Source of the DNA: Desulfocurvus vexinensis DSM 17965
GTDB taxonomy: Bacteria > Desulfobacterota > Desulfovibrionia > Desulfovibrionales > Desulfovibrionaceae
Direction of reading: 5' to 3'
Length of the DNA stretch: 64,000 bases
Assembly (NCBI RefSeq): GCF_000519125.1
Contig: NZ_JAEX01000007.1
Location: forward strand, 1-64,000
Shown here in pieces: positions 47,259 through 58,553 of this stretch. How positions within the stretch are numbered: position 1 is the first letter of the stretch; each line of letters opens with the position of its first letter. The notes under the pieces were generated by a model, which saw nothing but the letters and a program-made list of their open reading frames with translations, did no database searches and was not told the origin of the DNA. The position numbers were made by a program, and so were the translations under genes.

Positions 47259-47813
47259 CTACTCGGCCTTCTTCTCGCCCTCGGGCTGCGCCGCAGGGGC
47301 AGCCTCGGGGGCCGGGGCGGCCTCGGGCGCGGCGGCGGGAAGCTCCAGGTCCACGGCGGCGGCGTTCAAGGCCGCGATGATGGCGTCGGTGGCGTCGGTG
47401 GCGCCGTCGAAGGACAGCACGTTCTCCTTGTTGAGGATCACGGCCACGCCGTTCTTGGCGCGGTAGTCCTCCATCACCTTCTGGAAGGCCTCGTCCAGCT
47501 TGGTGGCGATGCGCGTCTGCTCGCCGACCATCTTCTGCTGGATCTCCTGGTAGCGCGCCTGGAACTTGGCCACGGCCTCGGCGTCGGGCTCGCTCTTTTC
47601 GCCCTGCAGGGTGCCCTGCATCTCGGTCAGCTCCTGCTGCAGGCCCTGGCCCAGGGTGCGCAGGTAGTCGCCGCCCTGGACGCAGGCTTCGCAGGTGGTG
47701 AAGACCTTGTTGGGGTCGAGCACGGCCACACCGGCGGCGCCCTTCTGCTGGCAGCCCGCCAGGGAGGCCGCAAGCACCAGCGCGGCGGCCAGGGTCACGA
47801 TGACATTTTTCAT
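47259..47813 (-). CDS. OmpH/Skp-like lipoprotein
   Basis: 184 residues. Lipobox ASLAGC at about 16-21. A helical coiled-coil region (about 60-125; LRTLGQGLQQELTEMQG, KFQARYQEIQQKMVGEQT) is followed by a small beta part, as in Skp/OmpH chaperones, though the family's usual form is a cleaved secreted protein. The C terminus is Ala/Pro/Glu-rich. Likely an envelope chaperone; the lipid anchor is unusual. Start chosen at the signal-peptide Met. Confidence 0.8.
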   Translation of the reverse strand: MKNVIVTLAAALVLAASLAGCQQKGAAGVAVLDPNKVFTTCEACVQGGDYLRTLGQGLQQELTEMQGTLQGEKSEPDAEAVAKFQARYQEIQQKMVGEQTRIATKLDEAFQKVMEDYRAKNGVAVILNKENVLSFDGATDATDAIIAALNAAAVDLELPAAAPEAAPAPEAAPAAQPEGEKKAE

Positions 47814-47995
47814 CAAATGCTCCGGAAGGTTGGGGGTTGCTCCGCCCCGGGCCCCGGGGGCCGGGCGCGGGCGTGAGGGGGCCATGATTACCCCCCCTGG
47901 CCCGACAATGCAAGGCCCCGGGGCGGGCGGGGGAAATTGCCCGCCGCCCCCGCCCGTGCTATGGGCGGGGTCCATCCTGTTTCACGGAGCCGACC

Positions 47996-49189
47996 ATGCC
48001 GAGTGCCGGAATCGTCATCTGCGGGGCGGGCGTGCTGGGCCTGACCGTCGCCAGGGAACTCGTGGCCCGGGGGGCCGACGAGATCCTGATCCTGGAGAAG
48101 GAAGAGCGCCTGGGGGCCCACGCGTCGGGCCGCAACTCCGGGGTGCTGCACGCAGGCATCTACTACGCCCCGGGCTCGGCCCGCGCCCGGACCTGCCTGG
48201 AAGGCAACCGGCTGATGCGCGCCTATTGCGCCGAGCGCGGCCTGCCCCTGGCCGGGAGCGGCAAGGTCATCGTGGCCCCGGACCCCGCCCAGCTCCCGGC
48301 CCTGGAGGAACTGCACCGCCGGGCCCTGGCCAACGGCAGCCCCGTGGCGCTCCTCGACGAGCAGGAGCTGGCCGAGCTGGAGCCCCACGCCCGGACGGCG
48401 GGCCGGGCCCTGCATTCGCCGCTCACAGCGGTGGTCGATCCGCGCGCGGTGCTGGCGCAGATCGCCCGCGAGCTGACCGCCAGCGGCAAGGTGCGCATCC
48501 TCACCGGCTGCCGGGTGGCGGGGCCGGCGGGGCCGGGCGCCCTGGCCACCTCGCAGGGACGCGTGGGCTACGCGCGGCTGCTCAACTGCGCCGGGGCCCA
48601 CGCCGACACCCTGGCCCACGCCTTCGGCCTGGGGCGACGCTTCGCCATGGTGCCCTTCAAGGGCTGCTACCGCAGGCTGCGCCCCGGGCGGGCCGGGCTG
48701 GTGCGCGGCAGCATCTACCCCGTGCCCGACCCGCGCACCCCGTTCCTGGGCGTGCATTTCACGCGCGGCGTGGCGGGCGACGTGTACATCGGCCCCACGG
48801 CCACCCCGGCCCTGGGCCGCGAGAACTACGGGCTGCTGCGCGGGCTGGACGCCGAGGCCCCGCGCATCCTGTTGCGCGGCGCGCGCATGCTGCTGGGCAA
48901 CGCGCAGTTCCGCGCCCTGGCCCGCGAGGAGCTGCGCAAGTACCTGCCGCGCCATTTTTTCGCCGACTGCGCACGGCTGGTGCGCGGGCTGACCCCGCAG
49001 GACCTGGAGCCCAGCCCCAAGGTGGGCATCCGCCCCCAGCTGGTGGACACGGCGACCCAGGCCATGGTCATGGATTTCCTGGTGGAAAGCGACGGGCCCA
49101 CCGTCCATGTGCTCAACGCCATATCCCCGGCCTTCACCAGCTCCATGGCTTTTGCCCGGATGCTGTGCGACGGGCATTTCACGGCGTAG
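47996..49189 (+). CDS. lhgO: FAD-dependent oxidoreductase, LhgO-type
   Basis: 397 residues. The FAD-binding motif IVICGAGVLGLTVAREL opens the protein, and ASGRNSGVLHAGIYYAPGS is the hallmark of L-2-hydroxyglutarate oxidase/dehydrogenase (YgaF/LhgO) proteins. Also VPFKGCYRRLRPGRAGLVRG and HFTRGVAGDVYIGPTA. It oxidises L-2-hydroxyglutarate to 2-oxoglutarate, passing electrons to quinone or oxygen; in an anaerobe quinone is likelier. Other DAO-family substrates are possible. Confidence 0.87.
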   Translation: MPSAGIVICGAGVLGLTVARELVARGADEILILEKEERLGAHASGRNSGVLHAGIYYAPGSARARTCLEGNRLMRAYCAERGLPLAGSGKVIVAPDPAQLPALEELHRRALANGSPVALLDEQELAELEPHARTAGRALHSPLTAVVDPRAVLAQIARELTASGKVRILTGCRVAGPAGPGALATSQGRVGYARLLNCAGAHADTLAHAFGLGRRFAMVPFKGCYRRLRPGRAGLVRGSIYPVPDPRTPFLGVHFTRGVAGDVYIGPTATPALGRENYGLLRGLDAEAPRILLRGARMLLGNAQFRALAREELRKYLPRHFFADCARLVRGLTPQDLEPSPKVGIRPQLVDTATQAMVMDFLVESDGPTVHVLNAISPAFTSSMAFARMLCDGHFTA

Positions 49190-49351
49190 GCCCCGGCGGG
49201 CCGACTGTTGCGGGAATCAAGATTCGCAGGCCCCCCGGGCACCGCGAAAGGCAGGGTGGCGGGAAAATCCAGGACGCGCGGCGTCCCCACGCCTGCGGAA
49301 GCGGCCTGGTTTTTCGCTGACGCAGCAGGCCGCCGCCCTGGGGCGTCCCGG

Positions 49352-50338
49352 CTAGGGGATGGCCCCGATCTCGCGCAGGTAGCGCTCGGCTCCGGGGTGC
49401 AGGGGCACGGGCAGACCCACGGCGGCCCGCTCCGGCGCCATGGCCCGGGTGGCGGCGTGGATCTCGTGCAGCATGTGCAGGTTCTCGAAGATGGCCCGGG
49501 TCACGGCGTAGACCACGTCCTCGGGCAGGGAGGCCCGGCAGGCCAGGAAGTTGGGCTGGGCCACGGTCCGCACGTCGGCGTCCTGGCCGGGGTAGGTTCC
49601 GGCGGGAATCACGTAGCGGTTCCAGATGGGGTAGCGGGTGCGCAGGGTCGCAAGCTGGGCGTCGGTGAATTCGAGGATGCGCACGCCCTCGGGCCCGAGC
49701 TGGCCAAGGAGCATCCCGATGGCCGGGATGGGCGGCCCGGCGGGGGTGTTGGCCCCCGCGAGGCGGTTGTCCAGCATGGCCTGCACGGCGGGCACATAGC
49801 CCAGGTGCTCCATGGTCAGGCCGCTCGTGTCCAGGCCCAGGGCCTCCAGGATGGCCCGGCCCGAGCCCTCGGAGCCCGACTCGCGCTTGCCGATGGCAAA
49901 ATGGCCGCGCAGGCCGCCCAGGTCGGCGATGGTGCCCGTGGCCGCGAAGCGCGACAGCAGCACGAAGTGCTCCACGTTCTCCCAGAGCATGGTCACGGCG
50001 CGGAAGTCCTGGAACGGCGCGCCCTGGTAGGGGCCCTCGCCGTTGTAGGCCTGCTGGCCGTACAGCCCCTGGAGCAGGGCCAGGTCGGCCCGGCCCTCGC
50101 GCAGCAGGCGCAGGTTCTCGGCGGACCCGGCGGAGCTCATGGCCCGGGCCGAGACGCCCAGCCCCCCGGCGAGCTTCACGCTGATCAGCGCGCCAAGGCC
50201 CACGCCCACGGGGTGGAAGGTGCCGTCCATGGTCGCCGTGGCAATGATCAGATCGCGGTCGTCGGCCCACGCCCGGACAGGCCCCAGGCACAGGCCGCAA
50301 CAAAGGACCAGGAGCAACAGTCTCGCCGGCACGTCCAC
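49352..50338 (-). CDS. TAXI-family TRAP solute-binding protein
   Basis: 328 residues with a signal peptide (about 1-25). The TAXI fold is marked by IIATATMDGTFHPVGVGLGA, AMSSAGSAENLRLLREGRAD, the substrate loop and the long C-terminal RAIFENLHMLHEIHAATRAM. Such proteins deliver substrates such as glutamate or other dicarboxylates to a fused DctQM permease, which is not in the window. No partner gene is adjacent. Confidence 0.88.
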   Translation of the reverse strand: MDVPARLLLLVLCCGLCLGPVRAWADDRDLIIATATMDGTFHPVGVGLGALISVKLAGGLGVSARAMSSAGSAENLRLLREGRADLALLQGLYGQQAYNGEGPYQGAPFQDFRAVTMLWENVEHFVLLSRFAATGTIADLGGLRGHFAIGKRESGSEGSGRAILEALGLDTSGLTMEHLGYVPAVQAMLDNRLAGANTPAGPPIPAIGMLLGQLGPEGVRILEFTDAQLATLRTRYPIWNRYVIPAGTYPGQDADVRTVAQPNFLACRASLPEDVVYAVTRAIFENLHMLHEIHAATRAMAPERAAVGLPVPLHPGAERYLREIGAIP

Positions 50339-50679
50339 CTCCTTGCTTTCCCCGGTACTCCGGCCCGGCCCGCAAGGGCTGGCCCGGTCCAGGCAGGATA
50401 CCCAAAGCCGGGGAGCCGCGCAAAGGGAAATCGGACTTTCCGGGGCGCAGGGGCGGGCCCGGGCCAGGGGCCGGAGTCAAGCGGCGCGCCCCGCCCCCTG
50501 CGCCGCATGCCTCCCCGTCCGCCCGCCCTCCGGGGCTGCCCCGTGTGCCCGCGCCCGCCGCTGGCCTGTTGTTTTTGCACCGCGACAATGATAGGGCATG
50601 ACGCAGGACACACGACCGCCCCTCCCGCCGTCAGGCCAGGGCCGTTGGCGTCCCCCTCATCACAGACAAGGAGCCAAGC
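50339..50679. other. Intergenic region, no gene seen
   Basis: 341 bp between the divergent TAXI and STAS genes. It is very G+C-rich with no credible coding frame, and the sequence GCATGACG...AGACAAGGAG before 50,680 supplies the STAS gene ribosome-binding site. No promoter consensus is obvious. Confidence 0.6.
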
Positions 50680-51009
50680 ATGGACTGCATCACCGAGAAG
50701 AAGGGCGCTTTCCTCGTCGTCCGGGTCAATGGGCGCATGGACGCCGTCACCGCCCCCGATTTCGAGAAAATCTGCGCCGAGGCCATCGACACGGGCGAGA
50801 CCGCCCTGGTGGTGGACCTGGGCGGCCTGGAATACATTTCCTCCGCCGGGCTGCGCGGCATCCTGGCCACGGCCAAGAAGCTCAAGGCCTGCCAGGGGCG
50901 CATCGCCTTCGCCAACCTCTCGGGCATGGTCCAGGAGGTGTTCGCCATCTCGGGCTTCACGGCCATGTTCTCGGTGTACAAGACCGTCGAGGAAGCGACG
51001 GGAGCCTAG
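50680..51009 (+). CDS. STAS-domain anti-sigma factor antagonist
   Basis: 109 residues. The SpoIIAA/RsbV fold is clear: VVRVNGRMDAVTAPDFEK, LVVDLGGLEYISSAGLRG with the phosphorylatable Ser in ISSAG, then ATAKKLKACQGRIAFAN. It releases a sigma factor or other partner from the serine kinase encoded next, when unphosphorylated. Ribosome-binding site AAGGAG. Confidence 0.93.
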   Translation: MDCITEKKGAFLVVRVNGRMDAVTAPDFEKICAEAIDTGETALVVDLGGLEYISSAGLRGILATAKKLKACQGRIAFANLSGMVQEVFAISGFTAMFSVYKTVEEATGA

Positions 51010-51015
51010 GGCACC

Positions 51016-51423
51016 GTGGCGACCCTGCGCCTGCCCGCCGCCCTGGACCGGCTCGACCAGTACCGGGAGTTCGTGCTCGGCTGCGCCCGCGAGGCGGCCC
51101 TGCCCGCAGACCGCGAGGGCAAGCTGGAGCTGATTCTCGAAGAGCTGCTGGTCAACGTCGCCCGGTACGCCTACCCGGACGGCCAGGGCGAGGTGGAGCT
51201 CTGCTGCGGCGCCGACCCGGGCCGCTTCGTCCTGGTCATCCGCGACTGGGGCCCGCCCTTCGACCCCCTGGCGGCCTGCACGCCGGACCTGGACGCCGGG
51301 GTGGACGAACGGCCCATCGGCGGGCTGGGCATCTTCTTCGTCCGCCAGATGGCCGACGGGCTGGCCTACCGCCGCGAAGACGGGGCCAACGAGCTGACCA
51401 TCCACTTCGACTTGCCCCGCTGA
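51016..51423 (+). CDS. Anti-sigma serine kinase (HATPase_c), RsbW-like
   Basis: 135 residues from a GTG. The GHKL ATP-binding domain has the N box EELLVNVARYAYPDG, the D box VIRDWGPPFDP and the G box GGLGIFFVRQMADG. It phosphorylates the STAS partner 6 bp upstream. No RsbU-type phosphatase or sigma factor gene is adjacent, so the output is unknown. Confidence 0.92.
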   Translation: MATLRLPAALDRLDQYREFVLGCAREAALPADREGKLELILEELLVNVARYAYPDGQGEVELCCGADPGRFVLVIRDWGPPFDPLAACTPDLDAGVDERPIGGLGIFFVRQMADGLAYRREDGANELTIHFDLPR

Positions 51424-51437
51424 GGGCAGAACGCACC

Positions 51438-51469
51438 AAGGCCCCGGGAGCGCGCGCTCCCGGGGCCTT
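51438..51469 (+). terminator. Terminator of STAS-kinase pair
   Basis: AAGGCCCCGGGAGCG and its exact complement, separated by CG, followed by GTCG; 14 bp past the kinase stop. The remainder of 51,470-51,696 has no gene. Confidence 0.75.
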
Positions 51470-51696
51470 GTCGCGTCCATTGGCCGGGCGCGGGCAGCCG
51501 GACCGGGGCTGCGCAAACGCGGGCGGCGCGGGCTCAAAGCTGCCCTGCGCCAGCGCCCACAGGGCTGGCCGTGGGGCGCGGGCGGCCCGGGCCGGGCCCC
51601 CTCCCTGCCGCGCGGCGGCAAAGGCCACCCCGCGCGCCGCAGCGCGCCGTCCATGGCGGCCATGCCGCCGGTGCGTCCACCCGCCAGCGGCGGGCG

Positions 51697-52029
51697 TCAG
51701 GCGGCCACCAGTTCGCGGGCCGTCTGGCAGTCGATGCAGAACCGGGCCTGGGGCCGGGCCTTGAGCCGGGCCAGGCCGATGTACTCGCCGCAGTCCTCGC
51801 AGTAGCCGAAGCCGGGAGCCTTGAGCTTGTCCAGGGCGCGCAGGATCTCCCGCAACTCGCGGGTCTCGCGCTCGCGCAGGATCACGTTGCAGTGCACCTC
51901 GGCCAGCATGGTGGCGCAGTCGTTTTCGTCAGGGCAGCTGCGCACGGCGATGGACAGCTCGCGCCCCCCGAGGAACGAGAGCTTCTCTTCCAGATAGGTA
52001 CGGATTTCCAGTTTGTCGTCGGCGGTCAT
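51697..52029 (-). CDS. DksA/TraR-type zinc-finger protein
   Basis: 110 residues from the ATG after AGGAGG; a longer in-frame start at 52,119 lacks one. The N-terminal helices form a coiled coil (VILRERETRELREILRAL), followed by GYCEDCGEYIGLARLKARP then FCIDC, the four-Cys zinc finger of the DksA/TraR family. Such proteins bind the secondary channel of RNA polymerase and modulate stringent-response transcription. The acidic coiled-coil tip residues are not obvious, so activity may differ. Confidence 0.85.
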   Translation of the reverse strand: MTADDKLEIRTYLEEKLSFLGGRELSIAVRSCPDENDCATMLAEVHCNVILRERETRELREILRALDKLKAPGFGYCEDCGEYIGLARLKARPQARFCIDCQTARELVAA

Positions 52030-52124
52030 GGCAATCCTCCTGGGGTTGAGTCCTGCCATGGGTAGCCGCCGCGGGTTACGAACTGATGATGGCGCGCCGA
52101 CTTCCACGCGACGGCGCAAGGAAA

Positions 52125-52150
52125 GGGGGCGGCCCGTGCGGGCCGCCCCC
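52125..52150 (-). terminator. Terminator of the H-NOX chemoreceptor
   Basis: GGGGGCGGCCCG and CGGGCCGCCCCC flank TG, ending 29 bp after the chemoreceptor stop; on the minus strand a TTTCCTT tract follows. Confidence 0.7.
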
Positions 52151-52179
52151 TCCCCGTTCGCGCCCGGCCCCGCGCCGGG

Positions 52180-54027
52180 CTACAGGAAGCGGATCTCCGC
52201 CCGGGCGGTGTCCGCGCCCTTGGGGGTCACGGCAATGCGCACCTTGCGCTCGAAGAGCTTGGCGATGCCGTTCAGGATGCCCTCGAAGTAGGTGAACAGG
52301 GCGCGCTTGGAGTGGTAGTTCATGATCAGCACGTCGCCCTTGTCCTCGTAGGAGAAGCGCGGCGGGGTGATGCCCGGCTCCTCGCGGGTCAGTTCGGCGT
52401 GGGTGCGGTTCATGTTCAGGTAGAAGTCCTTGAGATCCGTGGTCTTGAAATAGCGGCGGTAGAGCTTCTTGAACTCCGTGGGCGTGTAGTAGCCGAACTC
52501 GTAGAGCACCTTGCCCGGCTCCAGACCCTTGCGCGCGGCCACGATCCCGGCCATCTGCTCCATGACCTTGTCGGGATAGCTGCGGTTGGCCAGGAAGGTC
52601 GGGCGGCCCATCTCCTCGACCATATGCTCGTAGACGGCCTCGCCGTACTGCTTGCGCACGAAGTCCTGCATCATCTTGGGCAGGATGCCGCGCATCTCGG
52701 TGGCGGACTGGGCCAGCCGGGCGCCGCCCGAGCCAAGCAGTTCCTCGAAGAGCTGTTGCAGCTCGGCGGCCAGCCCGGCCAAGTCCTTGACGGCCTTGGA
52801 GGCCGCGGCCATGCCCTCGGCGGTGTCGCTGGCCACGGCGTTGACCTCGTCGATGGCCCGGTTGATCTCCTCGGAGGCGGCGGACTGCTCCTCGGAGGCG
52901 GCGGCGATGCTCTGGGCCTGCCCGGAGCTGTCGTCCACCAGGGAGACGATCTCGCCCAGGGCCGCGCCGGATTCCCCGGCCAGCCCGGTGGCCTCCTCCA
53001 CGGCGTGGGCGGCCTCCTCCATGCTCTTCTGGTTGTCCCGGGCGGCCTGCTGGATGGCCCGGATGGACGTGCCCACCTCCTGGGTGGCGTGCATGGTCTT
53101 CTCGGCCAGCTTGCGCACCTCGTCGGCCACCACGGCGAACCCGCGCCCGGCGTCGCCCGCCCGCGCGGCCTCGATGGCCGCGTTGAGCGCGAGCAGGTTC
53201 GTCTGGTCGGCGATGTCGCTGATGACGGTCATCACCTGGCCGATGGCTTCGGCCTGGGTGCCCAGGCGGCCCATGTTGCCGCGCAGCTCCTCGGACAGGG
53301 CGCTGACCTTGCCGATGGCCGCCACGGCGCGCTGGACCACGTCGGCCCCGGCCAGGGCCCGGGTGCGGGCCGAGGCCGCGCCGTCGGCAGCCGCCGAGGC
53401 GTTGCGCGCCACTTCGAGCACCGTGGCGTTCATCTCCTCCATGGCCGTGGCCGTCTCGGCCACGCGCTCCTGTTGCAGGCGCGTGCCGTGCCCGGCCTCC
53501 ATGACCTGGGAGGCCAGCCCCTCGGCGGAGTAGGCCACCTGCGCGGAAATGCTGAAGGCGCGGTTGGCCGTGACGCGCAGCTTGTCCAGGGTGGCCTGGG
53601 AGCCCGCTTCGCGCTCGCGGCACTGCCCCAGATCGGCCTGCATGGCCTCCAGACGGGCCCGCAGGCCCGCGGCCTCGGCCTCGGCGGCCTGGGCGCGCCC
53701 GGCCAGGGCCTGGGCCATGGCCGCCACGGCGTCGTGCAGCGCGTCCAGGGGCGCCCCGGCGGGCCGGGGGGCGTCCAGGGTCTGGGCCCGGCCCTGGGCC
53801 ACGGCCCGGGCGGCCTCGCCCAGGGCCCGGGCGGGCTCGCCCACGGCCCGGCGCACCACCAGCCCCAGGGGCAGCGCGGCCAGGGCCACCGCCGCGCCAG
53901 CGGCCAGGGACAACGCGGCCAGGGCCCCCGCGCCCTGGTCCAGCCCGAGGGCGGCCAGGGCACCGGCCCCGGCAACAAGGACGCCAGCGGCGAGACAGAC
54001 GAGAAGAACGCTTCGAGACAGATGCAT
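52180..54027 (-). CDS. Chemoreceptor with C-terminal H-NOX (haem NO-binding) domain
   Basis: 615 residues. Two N-terminal helices (about 8-55) are followed by a HAMP-like linker, and a methyl-accepting domain whose tip, [20 protein letters not shown], is at about 270-290. The C terminus (about 435-615) is a haem-NO-binding domain: [33 protein letters not shown] with His543 at the haem-ligand position, [17 protein letters not shown] and the YxSxR haem-carboxylate motif as YHSKR (571-575). It should sense NO (or O2) in the cytoplasm and direct chemotaxis. H-NOX domains in chemoreceptors are usually N-terminal. Confidence 0.88.
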   Translation of the reverse strand: MHLSRSVLLVCLAAGVLVAGAGALAALGLDQGAGALAALSLAAGAAVALAALPLGLVVRRAVGEPARALGEAARAVAQGRAQTLDAPRPAGAPLDALHDAVAAMAQALAGRAQAAEAEAAGLRARLEAMQADLGQCREREAGSQATLDKLRVTANRAFSISAQVAYSAEGLASQVMEAGHGTRLQQERVAETATAMEEMNATVLEVARNASAAADGAASARTRALAGADVVQRAVAAIGKVSALSEELRGNMGRLGTQAEAIGQVMTVISDIADQTNLLALNAAIEAARAGDAGRGFAVVADEVRKLAEKTMHATQEVGTSIRAIQQAARDNQKSMEEAAHAVEEATGLAGESGAALGEIVSLVDDSSGQAQSIAAASEEQSAASEEINRAIDEVNAVASDTAEGMAAASKAVKDLAGLAAELQQLFEELLGSGGARLAQSATEMRGILPKMMQDFVRKQYGEAVYEHMVEEMGRPTFLANRSYPDKVMEQMAGIVAARKGLEPGKVLYEFGYYTPTEFKKLYRRYFKTTDLKDFYLNMNRTHAELTREEPGITPPRFSYEDKGDVLIMNYHSKRALFTYFEGILNGIAKLFERKVRIAVTPKGADTARAEIRFL

Positions 54028-54174
54028 GCAGTGCCTTCCTTCTACAGAGCGGATGTCGTGGTGTTCCCGCGCGGCAACGAGACGGGCGCGCAGACCCTCA
54101 GCCTGCACAGGCTAGCACCGCGCGCCCCAAACATCCAGGGCCCGCAGGCGGCGGAAGAAAATTTTCCGGGTCGG

Positions 54175-56817
54175 TCAGCCACCGGCCAGACAGGCCAGCA
54201 GGGCGGCCTCGATGGCGCGCAGGCGCTCGTGGCCGTCGGCCTTGCCGCCTGCGGCCTCGCGCACGTAGAACACGTCGGCCACGCGGTCGCCGTAGGTGGC
54301 GATCTTGGCCATGGACACCGACAGCCCCAGGCCATGCAGGGCGGTGCCCACATCGTAGAGCAGGCCCAGGCGGTCGGCGGCGGTGATCTCGATGACGGTG
54401 TGGAAATCCGAGGCCGCGTTGTGGATGGCCACCTCGGGTTCGATTTCCAGGGACTTCGGCGCCGTAGGGGCGTTGCGCTTTTCGCGGATGCGCCAGTCCA
54501 GGTCCAGGCGCCCGCTCATGGCCCCGCGCACCGAGGCCCCCACCCGCGACCACAGGTCATCCGGGTTCAGGAATTCCGGCGGGTCGGACACGGTGAACAC
54601 GTCCACCACCGTGGCGTCGCGCCAGGCGAAACACTGGGCCGAGACGATGTTCACCCCGTGCAGGGCCAGCACCCCGGCCAGGGTGGCGAACAGCCCCGGG
54701 GTGTCCATGCCCGCGATGGCCACCTCCCAGCAGCCGCTGTCGGCCAGCTCGCTGGCCTCCACGGCCACCACCCCCGTGCCGCCGCGCCCGCCGGGGCGCA
54801 CGCGCTCGGCCTCGGCCACCATGCCCCGCAGGCGGCGCACCAGCCCCATATGCCGCACCACGGCCTCGGGCGTGGCCGTGAGCAGGTAGCGCTGGGGCAT
54901 GAGTTCGAGCAGCTCCTCCACGGCCTGGGGCGCGAAGGCCCCCGCCGCCCGGGCGCGCACGGCCTCGCGCATGTCGCCCAGGGCGCGCACGGCGTCGGCG
55001 CTGGCCAGCCGCCCCCCGCGCAGGATGTGCAGGATCTTGGCGTACAGTTCCCACAGCAGACTGGCCGCCCACGGCTTCCAGACCCCCGGGCCCGTGGCCG
55101 TGGCGTCGGCGAAGGAGAGCAGCATGAGCATGCGCAGGCGCTGTTCGCCGCCGACCACCCCGGCGCAGGCCGCGACCACGGCCTCGTCGCCCAGGTCGCG
55201 GCGGGTGGCCGTTTCGTAGAGGGTCAGGTGTTCGCCCACCAGCACGGCCACATCGGCCACCAGCTCCGGCTCCAGGCCCCAGCGCTCCAGCAGGGCCGTG
55301 GCGATGGCCCGGCCCTTGCGGGAGTGCCCACCGCCCAGGCCCTTGCCGATGTCATGCAGCAGCGCGCCGAGCATGAGCGCCAGGCGCCGGGGCGCGGGCA
55401 GCTCGTCGCGCAGGGCGGCGAAGGCGCGGCCCGGGCCGTCCAGGGGCCCCTCCAGCAGCTCGATGGCCCGCAGGGTGTGCTGGCCCACGGGGTAGATATG
55501 GTAGGTGTCGAACTGCACCAGGTCCTGCACGCGCCCGAACTCGGGCAGCAGCGCGCCCAGGTAGCCCGTTTCCAGCATCTGGCCCAGGGCCGGGGCCGCG
55601 CCGCCCGAGGCGAGCACGTCCAGCAGGCCCTGCACCGCGCCGGGGGCGTCGCGCAGGCGCTCGCGCACCAGATGCAGGTGCCCGGAGACGAAGCCGCGTG
55701 CCTCCCAGGACAGGGGCAGCTCCGAACGCGCGCTGTAGACAAAAATGTCAGACAAGACCTGGGGCTCGCGCGGGTAGCCGCCGGGCACGTCGAAGTGCAG
55801 CTGCCCCTCGCGCTCGACCACGCCCGGGCCCAGGGTCCGCACGGGCCGGGCGCCCCGCCCGCCCCCGGCCCCGGGCAGCCCGGCCCAGAAGGCGGCGTGC
55901 AGGGCCTTGATGCCCGCCATGTCGCGGTGCAGCCGCCCCAGGAAGCGTTCCACGGCCAGGGAATCGGGCCCGTCCTCGTAGCCCAGGGCGGCGGCCACGC
56001 GCGGTTGCAGGGCCAGGTGCAGGCGGTCGTTGCGCCGCCCGCTGGCGTGGTGCAGCAGGTTGCGCACGCGCAAAAGCAGGCGCTGGGCGTCGGCCAGGAA
56101 GTGGGCCTGGGCCTCGGTGAGCCGCCCGGCGCGCAGCAGTGCGTCCAGGGTGCCCGCGCCGTGGTGCACGCGGCCCAGCCAGAGCACCTGGTGGATGTCG
56201 CGCAGGCCGCCCGCGCCCTGCTTGAGGTCGGGCTCCAGCAGGGTGCTGGAGTCGCCATGGCGCGCGAGGCGTCCGGCGTTTTGCGCCGCCAGCCAGCCGG
56301 TGAAGGCCCGGGCGCGCGGGCCATGGGCCTTGGCGGCCAGGGTGGCGCGCAGCCCGGCCAGCAGGTCCGCGTCTCCGGCCACAAGGCGGGCGTCGAGCAG
56401 CGAGGCCATGACCTCGAAATCCGTGCGCGCCAGGGCCACGCACTCCTTGACGCTGCGAAAGCCGTGGCCCAGGTCCAGCCCCAGGTCCCACAGCGGGTAG
56501 AACAGGGCCTGGGCCATGTCCAGGGCCTGGGCCGGGATGCGCCCCCGGCACAGCACGAGGATGTCGATGTCCGAGTGCAGGCACAGCTCGGAGCGCCCGT
56601 AGCCGCCCACGGCCACCAGGGCCAGCCCGCGGCCCGGGCCCGGCGCCGCGCCCCGGGGCCAGACCTCGGCCACCCGGGCCTGGAAATAGGCGTCCATGAG
56701 CGCCGAAAGCTCAAGGGTGAAGCGGCGGCCCGCGCCGCCGGAGGGAATCTGCGCCGCCAGGGCCTCGCGCCCCGCGCGCAGGGCCGAAGCGGCCCGGGAA
56801 TCCGTGGCCTTGGGCAT
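54175..56817 (-). CDS. glnD: Protein-PII uridylyltransferase/uridylyl-removing enzyme
   Basis: 880 residues, start supported by GGGAGG. Domains in order: nucleotidyltransferase (about 50-200; GYGRSELCLHSDIDILVL with the two Asp ligands), an adaptor region, an HD domain (about 470-600; MLGALLHDIGKGLGGGHS) that removes UMP, and two C-terminal ACT domains (about 690-880) that bind glutamine (EVAIAGMDTPGLFATLAG, IEITAADRLGLLYDVG). It reads cellular glutamine and modifies PII, encoded 112 bp upstream. Full length and intact. Confidence 0.95.
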   Translation of the reverse strand: MPKATDSRAASALRAGREALAAQIPSGGAGRRFTLELSALMDAYFQARVAEVWPRGAAPGPGRGLALVAVGGYGRSELCLHSDIDILVLCRGRIPAQALDMAQALFYPLWDLGLDLGHGFRSVKECVALARTDFEVMASLLDARLVAGDADLLAGLRATLAAKAHGPRARAFTGWLAAQNAGRLARHGDSSTLLEPDLKQGAGGLRDIHQVLWLGRVHHGAGTLDALLRAGRLTEAQAHFLADAQRLLLRVRNLLHHASGRRNDRLHLALQPRVAAALGYEDGPDSLAVERFLGRLHRDMAGIKALHAAFWAGLPGAGGGRGARPVRTLGPGVVEREGQLHFDVPGGYPREPQVLSDIFVYSARSELPLSWEARGFVSGHLHLVRERLRDAPGAVQGLLDVLASGGAAPALGQMLETGYLGALLPEFGRVQDLVQFDTYHIYPVGQHTLRAIELLEGPLDGPGRAFAALRDELPAPRRLALMLGALLHDIGKGLGGGHSRKGRAIATALLERWGLEPELVADVAVLVGEHLTLYETATRRDLGDEAVVAACAGVVGGEQRLRMLMLLSFADATATGPGVWKPWAASLLWELYAKILHILRGGRLASADAVRALGDMREAVRARAAGAFAPQAVEELLELMPQRYLLTATPEAVVRHMGLVRRLRGMVAEAERVRPGGRGGTGVVAVEASELADSGCWEVAIAGMDTPGLFATLAGVLALHGVNIVSAQCFAWRDATVVDVFTVSDPPEFLNPDDLWSRVGASVRGAMSGRLDLDWRIREKRNAPTAPKSLEIEPEVAIHNAASDFHTVIEITAADRLGLLYDVGTALHGLGLSVSMAKIATYGDRVADVFYVREAAGGKADGHERLRAIEAALLACLAGG

Positions 56818-56929
56818 GGCCCTCCCGTGCGGGGCGTACCCCGCCGCGTGTGTCGTGAAAGGCCCCCGCGCCCGGGCGGACGCGGGGGCCACAAGTCCTG
56901 ATGACGACCCGCTGACGGCGGGCCGGGGC

Positions 56930-58553
<1,624 letters not shown>

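Noticed and set aside
52312-56901. A 1,529-residue plus-strand frame
   Set aside because: It lies opposite glnD and the H-NOX chemoreceptor, is low in complexity (Gly/Ala/His/Gln) and has no domain; it arises from high G+C.
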